Positions 46,226 to 57,969 of a stretch of DNA of 64,000 bases are shown here, piece after piece. Each line of letters opens with the position of its first letter. Position 1 is the stretch's first letter. Below the pieces are notes generated by a model, which saw only the letters and a list, made by a program, of their open reading frames with translations, did no database searches and was not told where the DNA came from. The stretch is from Serratia sp. H1w (GTDB lineage: Bacteria; Pseudomonadota; Gammaproteobacteria; Enterobacterales; Enterobacteriaceae), in assembly GCF_000633355.1 (NCBI RefSeq), contig NZ_AYMQ01000065.1:1-64000 (forward strand), written 5' to 3'. Both the position numbers and the translations under genes were made by a program.

Positions 46226-46867
46226 ATGAAAGCCTACCAGCGCCAGTTTATCGAGTTTGCGCTCAGCAAGCAGGTATTGAAATTCGGCGAGTTCACCCTG
46301 AAATCCGGCCGTACCAGCCCCTATTTCTTCAATGCCGGCCTGTTTAATACCGGGCGTGATCTGGCGCTGTTAGGGCGTTTTTATGCCGAAGCGCTGGTGG
46401 ATTCCGGTATTGAGTTCGATCTGCTGTTTGGCCCTGCCTACAAAGGTATCCCGATCGCGACCACCACCGCAGTAGCGTTGGCGGAACATCACAATCGCGA
46501 CGTGCCTTATTGCTTTAACCGTAAAGAAGCCAAGGAGCATGGCGAAGGCGGCACGCTGGTAGGTAGCCCGCTGCAAGGTCGTGTGATGCTGGTGGATGAC
46601 GTGATCACCGCAGGGACGGCCATCCGTGAATCGATGGAAATTATCAGCGCCCATAACGCCAGCTTGGCCGGGGTGCTGATTTCTCTCGATCGTCAGGAGC
46701 GTGGCCGTGCCGAAGTTTCCGCCATCCAGGAGGTTGAGCGCGATTATCACTGTAAAGTGATCTCGATTATTACGCTCAAGGAATTGATTGCTTACCTGGA
46801 AGAGCAGCCGGAAATGGCCGAAAGCCTGGTAGCCGTGCGGGCGTATCGCGAGCAGTACGGGGTTTAA
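46226..46867 (+). CDS. pyrE: Orotate phosphoribosyltransferase
   Basis: 213 residues from [11 protein letters not shown], start fixed by AGGAGAAG upstream. The PRPP-binding motif [13 protein letters not shown] and the flexible-loop [12 protein letters not shown] are present. It converts orotate and PRPP to OMP in pyrimidine synthesis. Confidence 0.96.
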   Translation: MKAYQRQFIEFALSKQVLKFGEFTLKSGRTSPYFFNAGLFNTGRDLALLGRFYAEALVDSGIEFDLLFGPAYKGIPIATTTAVALAEHHNRDVPYCFNRKEAKEHGEGGTLVGSPLQGRVMLVDDVITAGTAIRESMEIISAHNASLAGVLISLDRQERGRAEVSAIQEVERDYHCKVISIITLKELIAYLEEQPEMAESLVAVRAYREQYGV

Positions 46868-46874
46868 GTAATAA

Positions 46875-46895
46875 CGCCGGGTTTAGCCCGGTTAT
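46875..46895 (+). terminator. Hairpin after pyrE
   Basis: GCCGGG/CCCGGT stem around TTTAG, eight bases past the stop; no strong T run. Confidence 0.45.
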
Positions 46896-47073
46896 ACCCG
46901 TCGTCTTTCAAGCTGCAGCGTTGTTACCTGCACTTACTCACCCCAGTCACTTACCCAAAAGTAAGCTCCTGGGGATGAGTAAGCTTGTCGCCTAGCTGTG
47001 ATGTACATGGATGTACAAATGCCGCGAGCGCAGGGATGCGCAAGAGCGGCCAACTCGAAATCCATAGGGTATA
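46893..47073. repeat. ERIC (IRU) repeat with internal insertion
   Basis: Begins TATACCCGTCG and ends ATAGGGTATA, with the ERIC core CACCCCAGTCACTTAC and AGTAAGCTCCTGGGGATGAG. At 181 bases it is longer than the 127-bp standard because of an extra segment including TGTACATGGATGTACA. Imperfect palindrome, no coding. Confidence 0.85.
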
Positions 47074-47107
47074 AACGGCTATGGAGTACTACCGATTCAA
47101 TCCTTTG

Positions 47108-47704
47108 TTACTGCAGCTGTGCGGCCAGCAATGGCCAACGGGCATCAAAATCCTGCGTTGGACGGTAGCGGAATTCGGAGCGAATATAGCGCGACAGCAT
47201 CCCTTCACAGAAGGCCAGGATCTGGCTTGCCAGCAAGGTCTCATCGACGATAAAGCCCTTTCCTTCCCGCAGCTTACGTTCCTTTAGCACCTGACGCAGT
47301 TGCGCTTCGATGCGCTCGAACAATTGGTTGATCCTGCCTTGCAGGCGATCTTGCTCAAACATCAGCGCGTGCCCGGTCATAATTCTGGTCAGGCCTGGGT
47401 TGCGTTCTGCAAACCCTAGAATCAACAAGACAATCAGGCGCAGGCGGCTAAAGGTCTCTTTTTCATCCTGCAAGATCAGGTTGATGCGCGTTATCAGACT
47501 GTCTTCAATAAACTCGATCAGGCTGTCGAACATCCGTGTCTTGCTGGGGAAATGCCGATAAAGGGCAGCCTCAGAGACACCAACGTTGGCGGCAAGCTTG
47601 GCTGTGGTAATGCGCTGGCTGCCGTCGCTGGATTCCAGCATCTGGGCTAACGCCTGCAATATCTCCTCACGCCGGTTCCTTTTGGTAACTTCTTTTTCTG
47701 CCAT
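47108..47704 (-). CDS. slmA: Nucleoid occlusion factor SlmA
   Basis: 198 residues. TetR-type N-terminal helix-turn-helix ([12 protein letters not shown]) and C-terminal helical domain ending PLLAAQLQ. SlmA binds specific chromosomal sites and disassembles FtsZ over the nucleoid. Position between pyrE and dut as in E. coli. Confidence 0.96.
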   Translation of the reverse strand: MAEKEVTKRNRREEILQALAQMLESSDGSQRITTAKLAANVGVSEAALYRHFPSKTRMFDSLIEFIEDSLITRINLILQDEKETFSRLRLIVLLILGFAERNPGLTRIMTGHALMFEQDRLQGRINQLFERIEAQLRQVLKERKLREGKGFIVDETLLASQILAFCEGMLSRYIRSEFRYRPTQDFDARWPLLAAQLQ

Positions 47705-47894
47705 GTTTGATTAGACCCTTGCTAAAACGGCTTATCCCCTCAATCTCTTCGGGTATAGATTTGCGAAAACCCACGCACCGGCCGTTGCAGAGCAAACTCT
47801 GTGCGGCTTATATGATCGCTTTTTGTGCAGTGCTTGGGTTTATGGTCGTACAGACCATTATTCTCCGTGCGGTACTCTCAATTGCCAGATTAGC

Positions 47895-47923
47895 CGTGCC
47901 GTATTGCAAGCGGCACGGTTTCA
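47895..47923. terminator. Hairpin downstream of dut
   Basis: GCCGTGCCG/CGGCACGG stem 15 bases past the dut stop; no U run on the dut strand. The rest of the 233-base gap to slmA holds no gene that I can see. Confidence 0.45.
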
Positions 47924-47937
47924 GGCGCGAACAAAAC

Positions 47938-48396
47938 CTATTGGCGGCCAGAGTGGCCGAAACCACCGGTGCCACGTTCGCTGCTATCGAACTCTTCCAC
48001 CAGATTAAACTCGGCTTGCACCACTGGCACAAACACCATCTGTGCGATGCGTTCACCCGGCTCGATAGTGAAGGATTTCTGGCTGCGGTTCCATACGGAT
48101 ACCATCAGTTGGCCCTGATAATCGGAATCGATCAGGCCAACCAGGTTGCCCAGCACGACGCCGTGCTTATGGCCCAAACCGGAACGCGGCAGGATCACTG
48201 CGGCAAGACCGGTATCGGCGATATGAATAGCCAGGCCGGTAGGCAGCAGGGTGGTTTCACCTGGTGCCAGTTCAACCGCGCTGTCCAGACAGGCGCGCAG
48301 ATCAAGACCGGCAGAGCCTGGGGTGGCATAGGTCGGCAATGGGAAGTCTTGACCGATACGTGGGTCAAGGATCTTAACATCGATTTTTTTCATCAT
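47938..48396 (-). CDS. dut: dUTP diphosphatase
   Basis: 152 residues. All five trimeric dUTPase motifs are present: [31 protein letters not shown] and [10 protein letters not shown]. It removes dUTP and supplies dUMP for thymidylate. The start overlaps coaBC by 23 bases, so translation is coupled. Confidence 0.96.
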   Translation of the reverse strand: MMKKIDVKILDPRIGQDFPLPTYATPGSAGLDLRACLDSAVELAPGETTLLPTGLAIHIADTGLAAVILPRSGLGHKHGVVLGNLVGLIDSDYQGQLMVSVWNRSQKSFTIEPGERIAQMVFVPVVQAEFNLVEEFDSSERGTGGFGHSGRQ

Positions 48397-49588
48397 AACG
48401 GCTGACTATCTCGTCTAGTAAACGTTGGCCAAGGAGTGCCTTATCGCTATGCGGCAGGCGCTTTTCTCCATCCTGCCAAAAAAGATGCAGGGCATTGGTA
48501 TCACTGTTAAAACCGTGCTCTGCAAGCGATACATCGTTAGCGCAGATTAAATCCAGTTTTTTACGCAGGAGTTTTTGTCGTGCGTATTCTTCCACATTCT
48601 GGGTTTCGGCAGCAAACCCGACGACAAAGGGACGATTTTTGCTCATCGCGGCAACGCCAGCGACAATATCAGGATTCTTCACCATCTTGAGGATGATTTC
48701 ATCACCCTGCTTTTTGATTTTCTCATCGGCAATCTGTTCTGCCCGGTAATCCGCTACGGCGGCGCAGCCGATAAAGATGCTCTGCTGTGCGGCCTGTTGC
48801 TGCACGGCTTGCTCCATTTCCAGCGCGCTGACGACATCGATACGGGTTACCCAAGCTGGCGTAGGCAGATTGACCGGCCCGGCGACCAACGTGACTTGCG
48901 CACCGCGAGCGGCGGCGGCCTGGGCGATAGCAAAACCCATCTTGCCGGAGCTGTGGTTGCTGATGAAGCGCACCGGATCCAGCGCCTCGCGGGTGGGGCC
49001 CGCGGTGATCATAATCTTTAAATGTTGCAGATCCTGTGGTGCGGAGAAATGGGCGTTAGCCAGTTCAACGATGGCCAACGGATCCAGCATACGCCCCGGC
49101 CCGATATCGCCACAGGCCTGGCTACCGCTGTCTGGCCCCCACAGCAGCAAACCACGCCCTTGCAGGGTCTGTAGGTTGGCCTGGGTGGCGGCAGCGCGGT
49201 ACATCTGTTGGTTCATGGCCGGTGCCGCCGCGATCGGGGCAGCAGTGGCCAGGCAGACCGTGGTCAGCAGATCGTTGGCCATGCCGGCGGCAACGCGGGC
49301 CAGCAGATCGGCGGTGGCCGGAGCCAGGATCACCAAATCGGCCCATTTACCCAATTCGATATGGCCCATGGCGGCTTCTGCCGCGGGATCCAGTAGATCG
49401 TCGAAAACCGGATAGCCGGAAACGGCCTGTAGCGTCAGTGGGGTAATGAAGGCTTTTGCCGCACTGGTCATTACCACTCTTACCTCGGCGCCCCTGTCGC
49501 GCAGGCGGCGTACCAGCTCAGGGCATTTGTAAGCAGCAATGCCGCCACTGATGCCAAGCACAATATGTTTGCCGGAAAGTCCCGTCAT
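48374..49588 (-). CDS. coaBC: Bifunctional phosphopantothenoylcysteine decarboxylase/phosphopantothenate-cysteine ligase
   Basis: 404 residues from [20 protein letters not shown]. The CoaC flavoprotein half includes the catalytic-region [10 protein letters not shown] and PAMNQQMY substrate clamp; the CoaB half starts near [19 protein letters not shown] and carries KIKKQGDE. The protein performs two steps of coenzyme A synthesis. The formerly named dfp gene of E. coli. Confidence 0.95.
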   Translation of the reverse strand: MTGLSGKHIVLGISGGIAAYKCPELVRRLRDRGAEVRVVMTSAAKAFITPLTLQAVSGYPVFDDLLDPAAEAAMGHIELGKWADLVILAPATADLLARVAAGMANDLLTTVCLATAAPIAAAPAMNQQMYRAAATQANLQTLQGRGLLLWGPDSGSQACGDIGPGRMLDPLAIVELANAHFSAPQDLQHLKIMITAGPTREALDPVRFISNHSSGKMGFAIAQAAAARGAQVTLVAGPVNLPTPAWVTRIDVVSALEMEQAVQQQAAQQSIFIGCAAVADYRAEQIADEKIKKQGDEIILKMVKNPDIVAGVAAMSKNRPFVVGFAAETQNVEEYARQKLLRKKLDLICANDVSLAEHGFNSDTNALHLFWQDGEKRLPHSDKALLGQRLLDEIVSRYDEKNRC

Positions 49589-49772
49589 CATGATTGTCCG
49601 ATTGAAAACCGAAAGAGGCGGACATTTTAGCATAACCGCTGCCAGGTTGAGCGATTCTGCTGTGTATGCAGCCAGTTACATGCCAGTTTTCGTAACACTT
49701 CGCAATATTATCAATCACCTGTCGCGCGATGAAATCCCTCGTGACATGCTTTGGGTTGGCAGGGAGGTGGCA

Positions 49773-50456
49773 ATGAGCGGTCAGGATATGTCGTTATGGC
49801 CTGGGGCGTTGGCACCCAGGGAGAAATTGATGCGTGATGGGGCGGCAGCCCTCTCCGATATGGAGCTGTTGGCAATCTTCTTGCGCACCGGCTTACCTGG
49901 GGTTCACGTCTCGCAACGGGCGGAACAACTGCTGGCGCACTTTGGTTCGCTGTATCACCTGATTTCGGCGGACTACGAACAATTTCGCAGCCAGAAAGGG
50001 TTGGGGATAGCTACCTATGCGCAATTGCAGGCAATTTCCGAATTGGCTTTCCGGCTGTTTTCCGGCCCCCATTTGCTGGAAAATGCGCTGCTGAATCCGA
50101 AAATTACCCAGCATTACCTGCACAGTTTGCTGACTCACCACGAGCGGGAGGTATTTTTAGTATTGTTTTTAGACAATCAGCACCGGGTTATTCGCCATCA
50201 GGAGATGTTTGCTGGTACCATCAACAGCGTCGTTGTCCACCCAAGAGAAATTGTGCGTGCGGCGTTGAAGGCTAATGCAGCAGCCCTCATTCTGGCGCAT
50301 AATCACCCTTCGGGTAAGGCTGAACCCAGTCACGCCGACCGTCTGATAACCGAGCAAGTGGTTAATGCCTGCCGATTATTGGAGATCCGAGTGCTCGATC
50401 ACTTGGTGATAGGCCGGGGTGAATGCGTCTCTTTTGCCGAGCGCGGATGGCTATAA
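49773..50456 (+). CDS. radC: RadC family JAMM/MPN protein
   Basis: 227 residues from the ATG at 49773, which has GGGAGG upstream; earlier in-frame starts lack support. N-terminal helix-hairpin-helix ([20 protein letters not shown]) and C-terminal MPN domain with metal ligands in HNHPSG followed by Asp eleven residues later. Despite its name its role in repair is doubtful. Divergent from coaBC. Confidence 0.92.
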   Translation: MSGQDMSLWPGALAPREKLMRDGAAALSDMELLAIFLRTGLPGVHVSQRAEQLLAHFGSLYHLISADYEQFRSQKGLGIATYAQLQAISELAFRLFSGPHLLENALLNPKITQHYLHSLLTHHEREVFLVLFLDNQHRVIRHQEMFAGTINSVVVHPREIVRAALKANAAALILAHNHPSGKAEPSHADRLITEQVVNACRLLEIRVLDHLVIGRGECVSFAERGWL

Positions 50457-50562
50457 GCAACTTTTTCGCGATCCTTGAGGGATCTTTAGCTGTTCGGGAC
50501 TTGAGCACTTACGCTTCAGAGCGTATACTACGCCACCTTTGAGAATCTTGGGTTTGGCGTTA

Positions 50563-50654
50563 AGAGCCTATCTCAGCAGGTTTCCAACCTGATGTGAGGT
50601 TTCTGACCTGATGACGAGAGTCTCCTCAGTATGAAGTTTGCTGAGATGGGCTCT
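50563..50654. repeat. 92-bp repeat with 16-bp inverted ends
   Basis: AGAGCCTATCTCAGCA (50563-50578) and TGCTGAGATGGGCTCT (50639-50654) are inverted copies with one mismatch. Flanked by TTA on the left and TAA on the right. Possibly a small MITE; it lies between radC and the rpmB promoter. Confidence 0.6.
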
Positions 50655-50718
50655 AAAAGCCTGACGAGGCGGCCATACCCTATACGAAGCTCGAGCTGAT
50701 TTGATTTTTGGAGAATAA

Positions 50719-51137
<419 letters not shown>

Positions 51138-51153
51138 TTTTAGTGGATTAATA

Positions 51154-51181
51154 AAAACCCGCCTCGTGCGGGTTTTTTTTT
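51154..51181 (+). terminator. Terminator of rpmB-rpmG
   Basis: CCCGC (51158-51162)/GCGGG (51168-51172) with nine T following. Confidence 0.9.
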
Positions 51182-51219
51182 AGGTATAAAACGCAGATAA
51201 CGCAGAGAGGGAGCCTGAG

Positions 51220-52029
51220 ATGCCTGAATTACCAGAAGTCGAAACCAGCCGCCGCGGTATTGAGCCTTACCTGGTTGGCCATAACATCCAGTATGCGGTG
51301 GTACGTAATGCCCGCCTGCGTTGGCCGGTCTCCGAGCAGATCCTGGCATTGAGCGATCGGCCAGTGCGCAGCGTACAGCGCCGCGCCAAGTATCTGTTGA
51401 TAGAGCTGGATCGTGGCTGGATTATCGTGCATCTGGGGATGTCCGGCAGTTTGCGCATGCTGGCAGAGGAAACCGAAGCGGGTAAGCATGACCATGTCGA
51501 TCTGGTGATGAGCAACGGCTTTATCCTGCGTTATACCGACCCGCGCCGTTTTGGTGCCTGGCTGTGGTGTGACGACCTCTCTACCAGCAACGTGTTGGCT
51601 CATCTTGGCCCTGAGCCCTTGGGTGAAGAGTTCAATGGCACCTACCTGTACGAGAAGTCCCGCAATAAACGCACGCTGATCAAGCCTTGGCTGATGGATA
51701 ACAAGCTGGTGGTTGGCGTGGGGAATATCTATGCCAGTGAATCGCTGTTTACCGCCGGGATCCTGCCGGATCGTCAGGCGGGATCCTTGACCAAGGCGCA
51801 AGCGGATCTGTTGGCAGAAACTATCAAGGCGGTGCTGCTACGTTCGATTGAACAAGGGGGAACCACGCTGCGTGATTTCCTACAGTCGGACGGTAAGCCG
51901 GGGTATTTTGCGCAGGAGTTGCAGGTGTATGGCCGGGCAGGTGAACCTTGCCGTGTGTGCGGCACTCCGATCGAGAGCGCCAAACACGGGCAGCGCAGCA
52001 CCTTCTTCTGCCGCCGCTGCCAGCATTGA
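51220..52029 (+). CDS. mutM: Formamidopyrimidine-DNA glycosylase
   Basis: 269 residues. Catalytic N-terminus [13 protein letters not shown] with Pro2 and Glu3, the helix-two-turn-helix region, and a C-terminal zinc finger (CRVCGTPI ... CRRCQH). It removes 8-oxoguanine and nicks the strand. Convergent with coaD with no gap. Confidence 0.97.
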   Translation: MPELPEVETSRRGIEPYLVGHNIQYAVVRNARLRWPVSEQILALSDRPVRSVQRRAKYLLIELDRGWIIVHLGMSGSLRMLAEETEAGKHDHVDLVMSNGFILRYTDPRRFGAWLWCDDLSTSNVLAHLGPEPLGEEFNGTYLYEKSRNKRTLIKPWLMDNKLVVGVGNIYASESLFTAGILPDRQAGSLTKAQADLLAETIKAVLLRSIEQGGTTLRDFLQSDGKPGYFAQELQVYGRAGEPCRVCGTPIESAKHGQRSTFFCRRCQH

Positions 52030-52518
<489 letters not shown>

Positions 52519-53292
52519 TTACTTCCCTGAATAGTTGCGGCCGAATGCCCACAGTGCGGCATATTTATTGAAAGTATATTGCGCGTTGACCACGGCCAAC
52601 AGCAAGCCCTGTTTGCCGTCGAGGAAGCCGGCCCGCAGCAGCCAGGTTTTGCAGAATGCACCCAGCGTGTGGGTGAGGATCGACAGATAACCGCAGCGCT
52701 TGCCGGCCTGGTGGCGTTGGATGGCCCACTGCTCGGCATAATGCAGCTGTTTGCGCTGGAAGGCAAAAAAGTCACGGCAGGTCAGGTGCAGCAGATCGCC
52801 TGATAGCGGGACGACTTTGGCACCATGGGTGTTGAGGGATTCATGGACCAGATCGTCGTTGTAGCGATAGCACTGATTGGCATACAGCCGGTTGACCCGG
52901 TCGGGATACCAGCCGCTGTGGCGCATAAAGCGGCCTAGAAACAGGTTACGGCGGCCCAGGCTGTAGACGACGTTGTCGTCGGCGTTAGCTAGCACCTGTT
53001 CGATGGAATGACGCAATTCTGGCGTGACGCGCTCGTCGGCGTCGATCATCAAAACGTAATCCTGAGTGGCGTAGCTTTGCGCTTTCTGGCGTTGTTTGCC
53101 GAAGCCTTGCCAGTCGGTGTGGGTATAAACCTTGGCGCCCAAGCTTTCGGCCAACGCGACGGAGCCGTCGCTGCTGCCGGAGTCGAGCACGATGATTTCA
53201 TCGGCCCAGGCGACCGATTGCAGGCACTCGGTCAGCAACTCGGCTTCGTTTTTGGCGATCATCACTACCGACAGACTGTTACGGTGGCTCAT
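52519..53292 (-). CDS. waaE: Lipopolysaccharide core glycosyltransferase WaaE (KdtX)
   Basis: 257 residues, GT2 fold with [10 protein letters not shown] and the DxD-like MIDADERV. WaaE adds the beta-1,4-glucose to L-glycero-D-manno-heptose I in the inner core of Serratia and Klebsiella. Starts directly after the waaA stop. Confidence 0.9.
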   Translation of the reverse strand: MSHRNSLSVVMIAKNEAELLTECLQSVAWADEIIVLDSGSSDGSVALAESLGAKVYTHTDWQGFGKQRQKAQSYATQDYVLMIDADERVTPELRHSIEQVLANADDNVVYSLGRRNLFLGRFMRHSGWYPDRVNRLYANQCYRYNDDLVHESLNTHGAKVVPLSGDLLHLTCRDFFAFQRKQLHYAEQWAIQRHQAGKRCGYLSILTHTLGAFCKTWLLRAGFLDGKQGLLLAVVNAQYTFNKYAALWAFGRNYSGK

Positions 53293-54570
53293 TCAGTGGC
53301 TCCGTGGCGGCAGGTGTGGCTCCAGCAGCTGTAGCAGGCGTTGCAACGCCCCCTGGTTCTGGTACAGCACTTCGACCGCGTGGCGGCCGTAATAGCGGCG
53401 ATAATCTTCATCGGTCAGCAGCGTTTCAATTTCTTTCACCAATGAGTCGACGTCGCTGATGGTGATCATCCCGCCTGCTTCGGAGAGTTTGGCGCAGATA
53501 TCTTTGAAGTTGAACGTATGTGGTCCCATCAACACCGGAATGGCATGAGCGGCCGCCTCCAGTGGGTTATGACCACCGCGCTCAACCAGGCTGCCGCCGA
53601 CAAAGGCCAGATCGGCAATGCCGTACAGCAGCATCAGCTCACCCATGGTATCGCCAATCACCACTTGCGTGCTGCCGGAAGGAATTTCGCCGCTGCTGCG
53701 AGTTGTGTAGCTGAAGCCTGCTTTTTGTGTCAGTTCTTTGGCGGTTGGGAAGCGTTCCGGGTGGCGTGGTACCAGGATCAGCAACAGGTCAGGATGTTTC
53801 TCCAGCAATCGGCGGTGCGCTTCCAGCAGAATGGTTTCTTCACCTTCATGGGTACTGGTGGCGATCCACACCTGGCGGCGCGGTGCCCATTGGCGGCGCA
53901 GCGTAACGGCTCTGGCAGCCAGCTCTGGCGTCACGGAGATATCGAACTTCAGGCTGCCGGTAACGGTCAACTGTGAGCGCTTCAGGCCCAGTTCAATAAA
54001 GCGTTCGCCGTCTTCCTGATTTTGCGCAGCGATCAGGGTAATGCGGCGCAGGATATCACGGATAAAATTGCCGGTTTTCTTATAACCAGCCGCCGAGCGT
54101 GCGGAAAGACGCGCGTTGGCAATCACCAGCGGGATTTGGCGCTGATGCAGGGCGTTAATCAGGTTTGGCCACAGCTCGGTTTCCATAATGATCACCAGCT
54201 TGGGATCCACCTGATCGAGGAAACGACGCATGGAACCGGGCAGATCGTAAGGCAGATAGACATGATGCACATCTTTGCCGAAAGCGGATTGCACCCGTTC
54301 GGAACCCGTTGGCGTCATTGTGGTCACAGTAATCGGCAGATAAGGGTAACGGTGGCGTAGGGCGCGCACCAATGGGATAGCCGCCAGGGTTTCGCCAACA
54401 GAAACGGAATGCAGCATAATGCCGCCCGGTACCACTTTCCCGGCGCAGAAACCATAGCGTTCCGCCCAACGTTTACGGTAGGCTGGTGCTTTACGGCTGC
54501 GCAACAGTAAGCGGAGCCAGATCAGGGGTTGGATAAGGTAGAGTAGTACCTGATATAAACGGAGCAGCAT
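53293..54570 (-). CDS. waaA: 3-deoxy-D-manno-octulosonic acid transferase
   Basis: 425 residues from MLLRLYQVLLYLIQPLIW, E. coli length. N-terminal membrane anchor, GT30 domain with ETELWPN and VGGSLVERGGHNPLEA. It transfers the Kdo residues to lipid IVA on the cytoplasmic face of the inner membrane. Confidence 0.95.
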   Translation of the reverse strand: MLLRLYQVLLYLIQPLIWLRLLLRSRKAPAYRKRWAERYGFCAGKVVPGGIMLHSVSVGETLAAIPLVRALRHRYPYLPITVTTMTPTGSERVQSAFGKDVHHVYLPYDLPGSMRRFLDQVDPKLVIIMETELWPNLINALHQRQIPLVIANARLSARSAAGYKKTGNFIRDILRRITLIAAQNQEDGERFIELGLKRSQLTVTGSLKFDISVTPELAARAVTLRRQWAPRRQVWIATSTHEGEETILLEAHRRLLEKHPDLLLILVPRHPERFPTAKELTQKAGFSYTTRSSGEIPSGSTQVVIGDTMGELMLLYGIADLAFVGGSLVERGGHNPLEAAAHAIPVLMGPHTFNFKDICAKLSEAGGMITISDVDSLVKEIETLLTDEDYRRYYGRHAVEVLYQNQGALQRLLQLLEPHLPPRSH

Positions 54571-54694
54571 TCTATCAATTTCATTTATATGGGTTATCCA
54601 GAATAGTACCATAACCGGAAGGGAAAGGCGCTAGCTTGGTGGCTCGGTGGTCAGGTTGGGACAACAGGCGAGAGCTGTCGCCGATAGGTTTGCA

Positions 54695-55708
54695 ATGAAG
54701 AATATTTTAATTATCCGCCGCGACAATATTGGCGATCTCGTTTGTACCACCCCGCTGATTGAAGGGGTGAAAAAGGCTTATCCTGACGCTAACCTCTACC
54801 TGCTTATCAATAAAGTCAGCCAGGATGTGGTGAAGAACAACCCGCATCTTGCCAAGGTATTTGTTTATAAGAAGGCCAAACACAAGGCCAAGAATGAAAC
54901 TACCCTGGGCGTCTATTTTGAACGGCTGATGATATTTTTGCAGCTGAGAAAAATAAAGTTTGATGCGGCTATTCTGGCCAATCCGGTGCCGTGCAAATAT
55001 AGTCTGCGGTTGGCAAAAATGGCCGGGGTCAAAAATATCATCGGTGCGGATCTGGGCACCAGTGAAATTCATCACCCTTTCCGCGCAGCGGATTTTCACG
55101 GCAAGCATCAGGTGGAGCACACCTTCAGTTACCTGTCTGCCATCACCGATCGATCCATTGCCATTCCTCCGGTGAAGGTTTTTCTCACCCCGGAAGAACA
55201 GCAGCAAGCACAACAACGTTTGCACAGCTTGCTCCCTCCTGTTGAGCGGGTGTTTGCCGTGCATATCAGCAGCCGCAGCCCCAAACGGCGCTGGCCCATT
55301 GAGCGCTATGCCGAGATCATCAACCGCCTGATTGCCGATCCCACTACCGGCGTGCTGATATTCTGGTCGCCGCAGGGGACGTTAACGCCCGACGATATCG
55401 GCGATCAAAAGCGGGCGGAACAGCTGTTGGCCGGTTGCCAGAATGAGCGGGTAGCGCTTTATCCAACGGCCTCGGTACGTGAGCTGTTGGCCGGTTTCGA
55501 TCTTTGCGACCGGGTGCTGTGCAGTGACGGTGGGCAGATGCACTTAGCCGCAGCATTGAATAAAAGCATGGTGGTATTCTTCGGCGATACGGATAAGGAG
55601 TCCTGGCATCCGTGGAGCGGGCAATATCGCATCCTGCAAACCGAGTCGGGTGATTGCGTCGATGTTACCGTCGATGAGGTGTGGCAGGAAATACAGGCCT
55701 TGAATTAA
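54695..55708 (+). CDS. Glycosyltransferase family 9 protein (heptosyltransferase-like)
   Basis: 337 residues from MKNILIIRRDNIGDLVCTTP, the GT9 N-terminus with the 'R.DNIGD' motif; later SSRSPKRRWP and CSDGGQMHLAAAL form the ADP-heptose site. It lies in the core lipopolysaccharide locus but on the opposite strand from waaA and wabH, so it is a separate transcription unit, possibly added later. Acceptor sugar unknown. Confidence 0.8.
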   Translation: MKNILIIRRDNIGDLVCTTPLIEGVKKAYPDANLYLLINKVSQDVVKNNPHLAKVFVYKKAKHKAKNETTLGVYFERLMIFLQLRKIKFDAAILANPVPCKYSLRLAKMAGVKNIIGADLGTSEIHHPFRAADFHGKHQVEHTFSYLSAITDRSIAIPPVKVFLTPEEQQQAQQRLHSLLPPVERVFAVHISSRSPKRRWPIERYAEIINRLIADPTTGVLIFWSPQGTLTPDDIGDQKRAEQLLAGCQNERVALYPTASVRELLAGFDLCDRVLCSDGGQMHLAAALNKSMVVFFGDTDKESWHPWSGQYRILQTESGDCVDVTVDEVWQEIQALN

Positions 55709-55710
55709 TT

Positions 55711-55752
55711 AAACAGCCAGGCAGGGTAACCCTGCCTGGGTTTATTTTTTTA
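55711..55752. terminator. Terminator between convergent glycosyltransferase genes
   Basis: CCAGGCAGGG (55717-55726) pairs perfectly with CCCTGCCTGG (55730-55739), followed by GTTTATTTTTTT. It serves the rightward gene and may overlap the end of the leftward one. Confidence 0.8.
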
Positions 55753-56839
55753 ACGCCAGATACTGTTGGCAAATAGGTTCCAGGCCATAGCTCAGCAGTT
55801 GCTGGTGGTTAATCTCCGGCGGTTGGGCATAAATTGCTGCCATTTTCTCTGCCAGTGACGTTTCATTCAACTCTGCCAGCGCATGGCTCATACCGGCTTT
55901 TTCCAGAATTTCCTCAGGTCCACCAGGGCAGCGGGTGCTGACCACTGGTGTGTCGCACAACAGCGCCTCTACCAACACATTACCGAACCCCTCACTGTCT
56001 GAACTGAGCACCAGCATCGCGGCATGTTTGATCAGCGGATAGGGATTGGCCTGAAAACCGAGGAACAGTACGCGATCGCTGATGTTCAACTCAACGGCGA
56101 GGCGTTTAACTTCGTCTATTTGCGCCTGATTGCCGGTGCCGATCAGCGCCAACGGGGCCTGGATACCGGAAAGGGCATAGGCTTTCAGCAGGCGATCGTG
56201 GCGTTTATGTGGGTGAAAGCGGCCCACGTGTACCAGATAGTCTTTGCCTGCCAGTTCGCACGGCTCTGCCGCCTGCTGCTCGATGGCGGCGATATCGAAA
56301 GGGTTGTTGATCACGGCCAACCGGTTGGGTGCAATGCCCAGATTTTGCTGAAGGTCGCTACCCACCGCTTGCGAGACGGCAACGATATTCTGCCGCTGGT
56401 AGACGCCTGCCACCTTACGGCGCTTCAGCCAGCGATCGAGGCCGGTACGGTGGCCAAGGTAGGAAGTGGACAGAATGCCGTGGATGCAGAACCACAGCCG
56501 GCTGCTATCCAGCACTTTGCTGTGGCTGACGATGCGATCGGTCTTATGCAGATTGGAAAACACCAGATCGTAGCGGCCATGCTGCTGCTCGTTGGCGGTC
56601 ACCGCACGATCCAACATCGCTGCGCGGCGTGCGAGCTCGGTCAGTTTACGCCAAGGCGATCGGCAGTTGTCACTGAGCACCTGATAATCAATGCCGGTGG
56701 GGATTGGGTAGTTGCAGACGTCCCGCAATGAGATCAGGCTGACGTCATGCCCCAACTGCTGCATGCCCTGGCACAGGGTCAGTACCACCTTTTCCGCTCC
56801 GCCGCCCGGCAGGCCGTCGATAATCATCAGAATGCGCAT
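55742..56839 (-). CDS. wabH: Core glycosyltransferase, WabH-like (GT4)
   Basis: 365 residues. GT-B fold: MRILMIIDGLPGGGAEKVV at the N-terminus and SSDSEGFGNVLVEALLCDTPVV as the E-x7-E nucleotide-sugar motif. In Klebsiella WabH adds GlcNAc to the core GalA, and it is the neighbour of wabG there as here, which is the main reason for the name. Starts two bases before the wabG stop region. Confidence 0.75.
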   Translation of the reverse strand: MRILMIIDGLPGGGAEKVVLTLCQGMQQLGHDVSLISLRDVCNYPIPTGIDYQVLSDNCRSPWRKLTELARRAAMLDRAVTANEQQHGRYDLVFSNLHKTDRIVSHSKVLDSSRLWFCIHGILSTSYLGHRTGLDRWLKRRKVAGVYQRQNIVAVSQAVGSDLQQNLGIAPNRLAVINNPFDIAAIEQQAAEPCELAGKDYLVHVGRFHPHKRHDRLLKAYALSGIQAPLALIGTGNQAQIDEVKRLAVELNISDRVLFLGFQANPYPLIKHAAMLVLSSDSEGFGNVLVEALLCDTPVVSTRCPGGPEEILEKAGMSHALAELNETSLAEKMAAIYAQPPEINHQQLLSYGLEPICQQYLALKK

Positions 56840-56841
56840 AG

Positions 56842-57969
56842 TTAGTCCAGCAGTCGGTTATAAAGCGATATGAGCTGTTCCGAGAGATGTGCTGGCGTAG
56901 CTGACATGATGCGCAGCCGCGCAGCCTCTCCCATGCTCGATCCCAAGGCTTGTCGTGGCAGTGCCCGGATAGCGTCGGTGAGGGCGCTGACATCCAGAGC
57001 ATCGCAGACGAAGCCGTTTTGCCCTGGAGTGATGAACTCCGAGCCACCGCAGGTGGTGCTGGTGATCACCGGCAGCCCGCATGACATGGCTTCCAGGATC
57101 ACATTGGGGAACGGATCGTACAACGTTGGCAGCAGCAGGCCATCGGCGGCCTGGTAGAACGGCAACGTCTGTTTCTGTACGCCCATGAAGCGCACCCGGT
57201 CACCACAACCCAGCTTTTGTGCCAGCGAGCGGTAACGCTTTTCTGCTTTGTCTTTACCGACCACCAGGAGATAGCTGTCGGTAGCGGCTACGGCGCGGAT
57301 GGCGGCCGCCAGCCCTTTACGTTCAAAGCCTGAACCGACAAAGATCAGACAGTGTGCCTGTTGCGGGAGCTGATATTGCGCCCGCAATTGCTGGCGTTGC
57401 TGCTCGTTCGCCGGTAAAAATTTCTGATTGTCGATGGCATTGTAGATCACCGTAATCTTATCGGCCGGTACGCCGAAATCGGCGATGATTTCGCGTTTGA
57501 TCATCTCGGCGTTGCAGATCACCGCTTTCAGCTCTGGCGCGGCATACATGGCACGTTCGGCACACATCACATAGCGGTGATAGCGGTTGGAGAACAGCCA
57601 TTTGCGCCGCCACTCCGGCAACAGGCGTGCCCGTTGCAGCAGCCAGCGGCGGTGGACACCGTCACCCGCGCGATAGATATCACAGCCGGGGATGCGTTCA
57701 TGGCTTTGTACCAGGTCGAAGCTCTCTTTCTGCCACAACGCTCGAGCCGCTTCGGCAAAACCGCGCTCGCGGCTGATGCGGCCGAACTTCATCGGGTTGC
57801 ACAGGTGGATGTGCCAGGTAGGATTGGCGTCCCCCAGCCATTCGCGGGTGATGACGTTCAGATCCAGATCTTGTTGCTCCAGCGCCTCCAGGGCGCGGGA
57901 AACGAAACGTTCTGCCCCGCCATCCGGGCGGTATTTTTGGCGGACAATCGCCAGGCGAAATGCTTTCAT
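56842..57969 (-). CDS. wabG: Core glycosyltransferase WabG (GT4, GalA transferase)
   Basis: 375 residues, close to Klebsiella WabG: RLAIVRQKYRPDGGAERFVS at the start and FPNVILEAMSCGLPVITS as the E-x7-E segment. It transfers galacturonic acid to heptose II of the core. The stop is two bases from wabH, and the start overlaps waaQ, so the three form one operon. Confidence 0.88.
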   Translation of the reverse strand: MKAFRLAIVRQKYRPDGGAERFVSRALEALEQQDLDLNVITREWLGDANPTWHIHLCNPMKFGRISRERGFAEAARALWQKESFDLVQSHERIPGCDIYRAGDGVHRRWLLQRARLLPEWRRKWLFSNRYHRYVMCAERAMYAAPELKAVICNAEMIKREIIADFGVPADKITVIYNAIDNQKFLPANEQQRQQLRAQYQLPQQAHCLIFVGSGFERKGLAAAIRAVAATDSYLLVVGKDKAEKRYRSLAQKLGCGDRVRFMGVQKQTLPFYQAADGLLLPTLYDPFPNVILEAMSCGLPVITSTTCGGSEFITPGQNGFVCDALDVSALTDAIRALPRQALGSSMGEAARLRIMSATPAHLSEQLISLYNRLLD

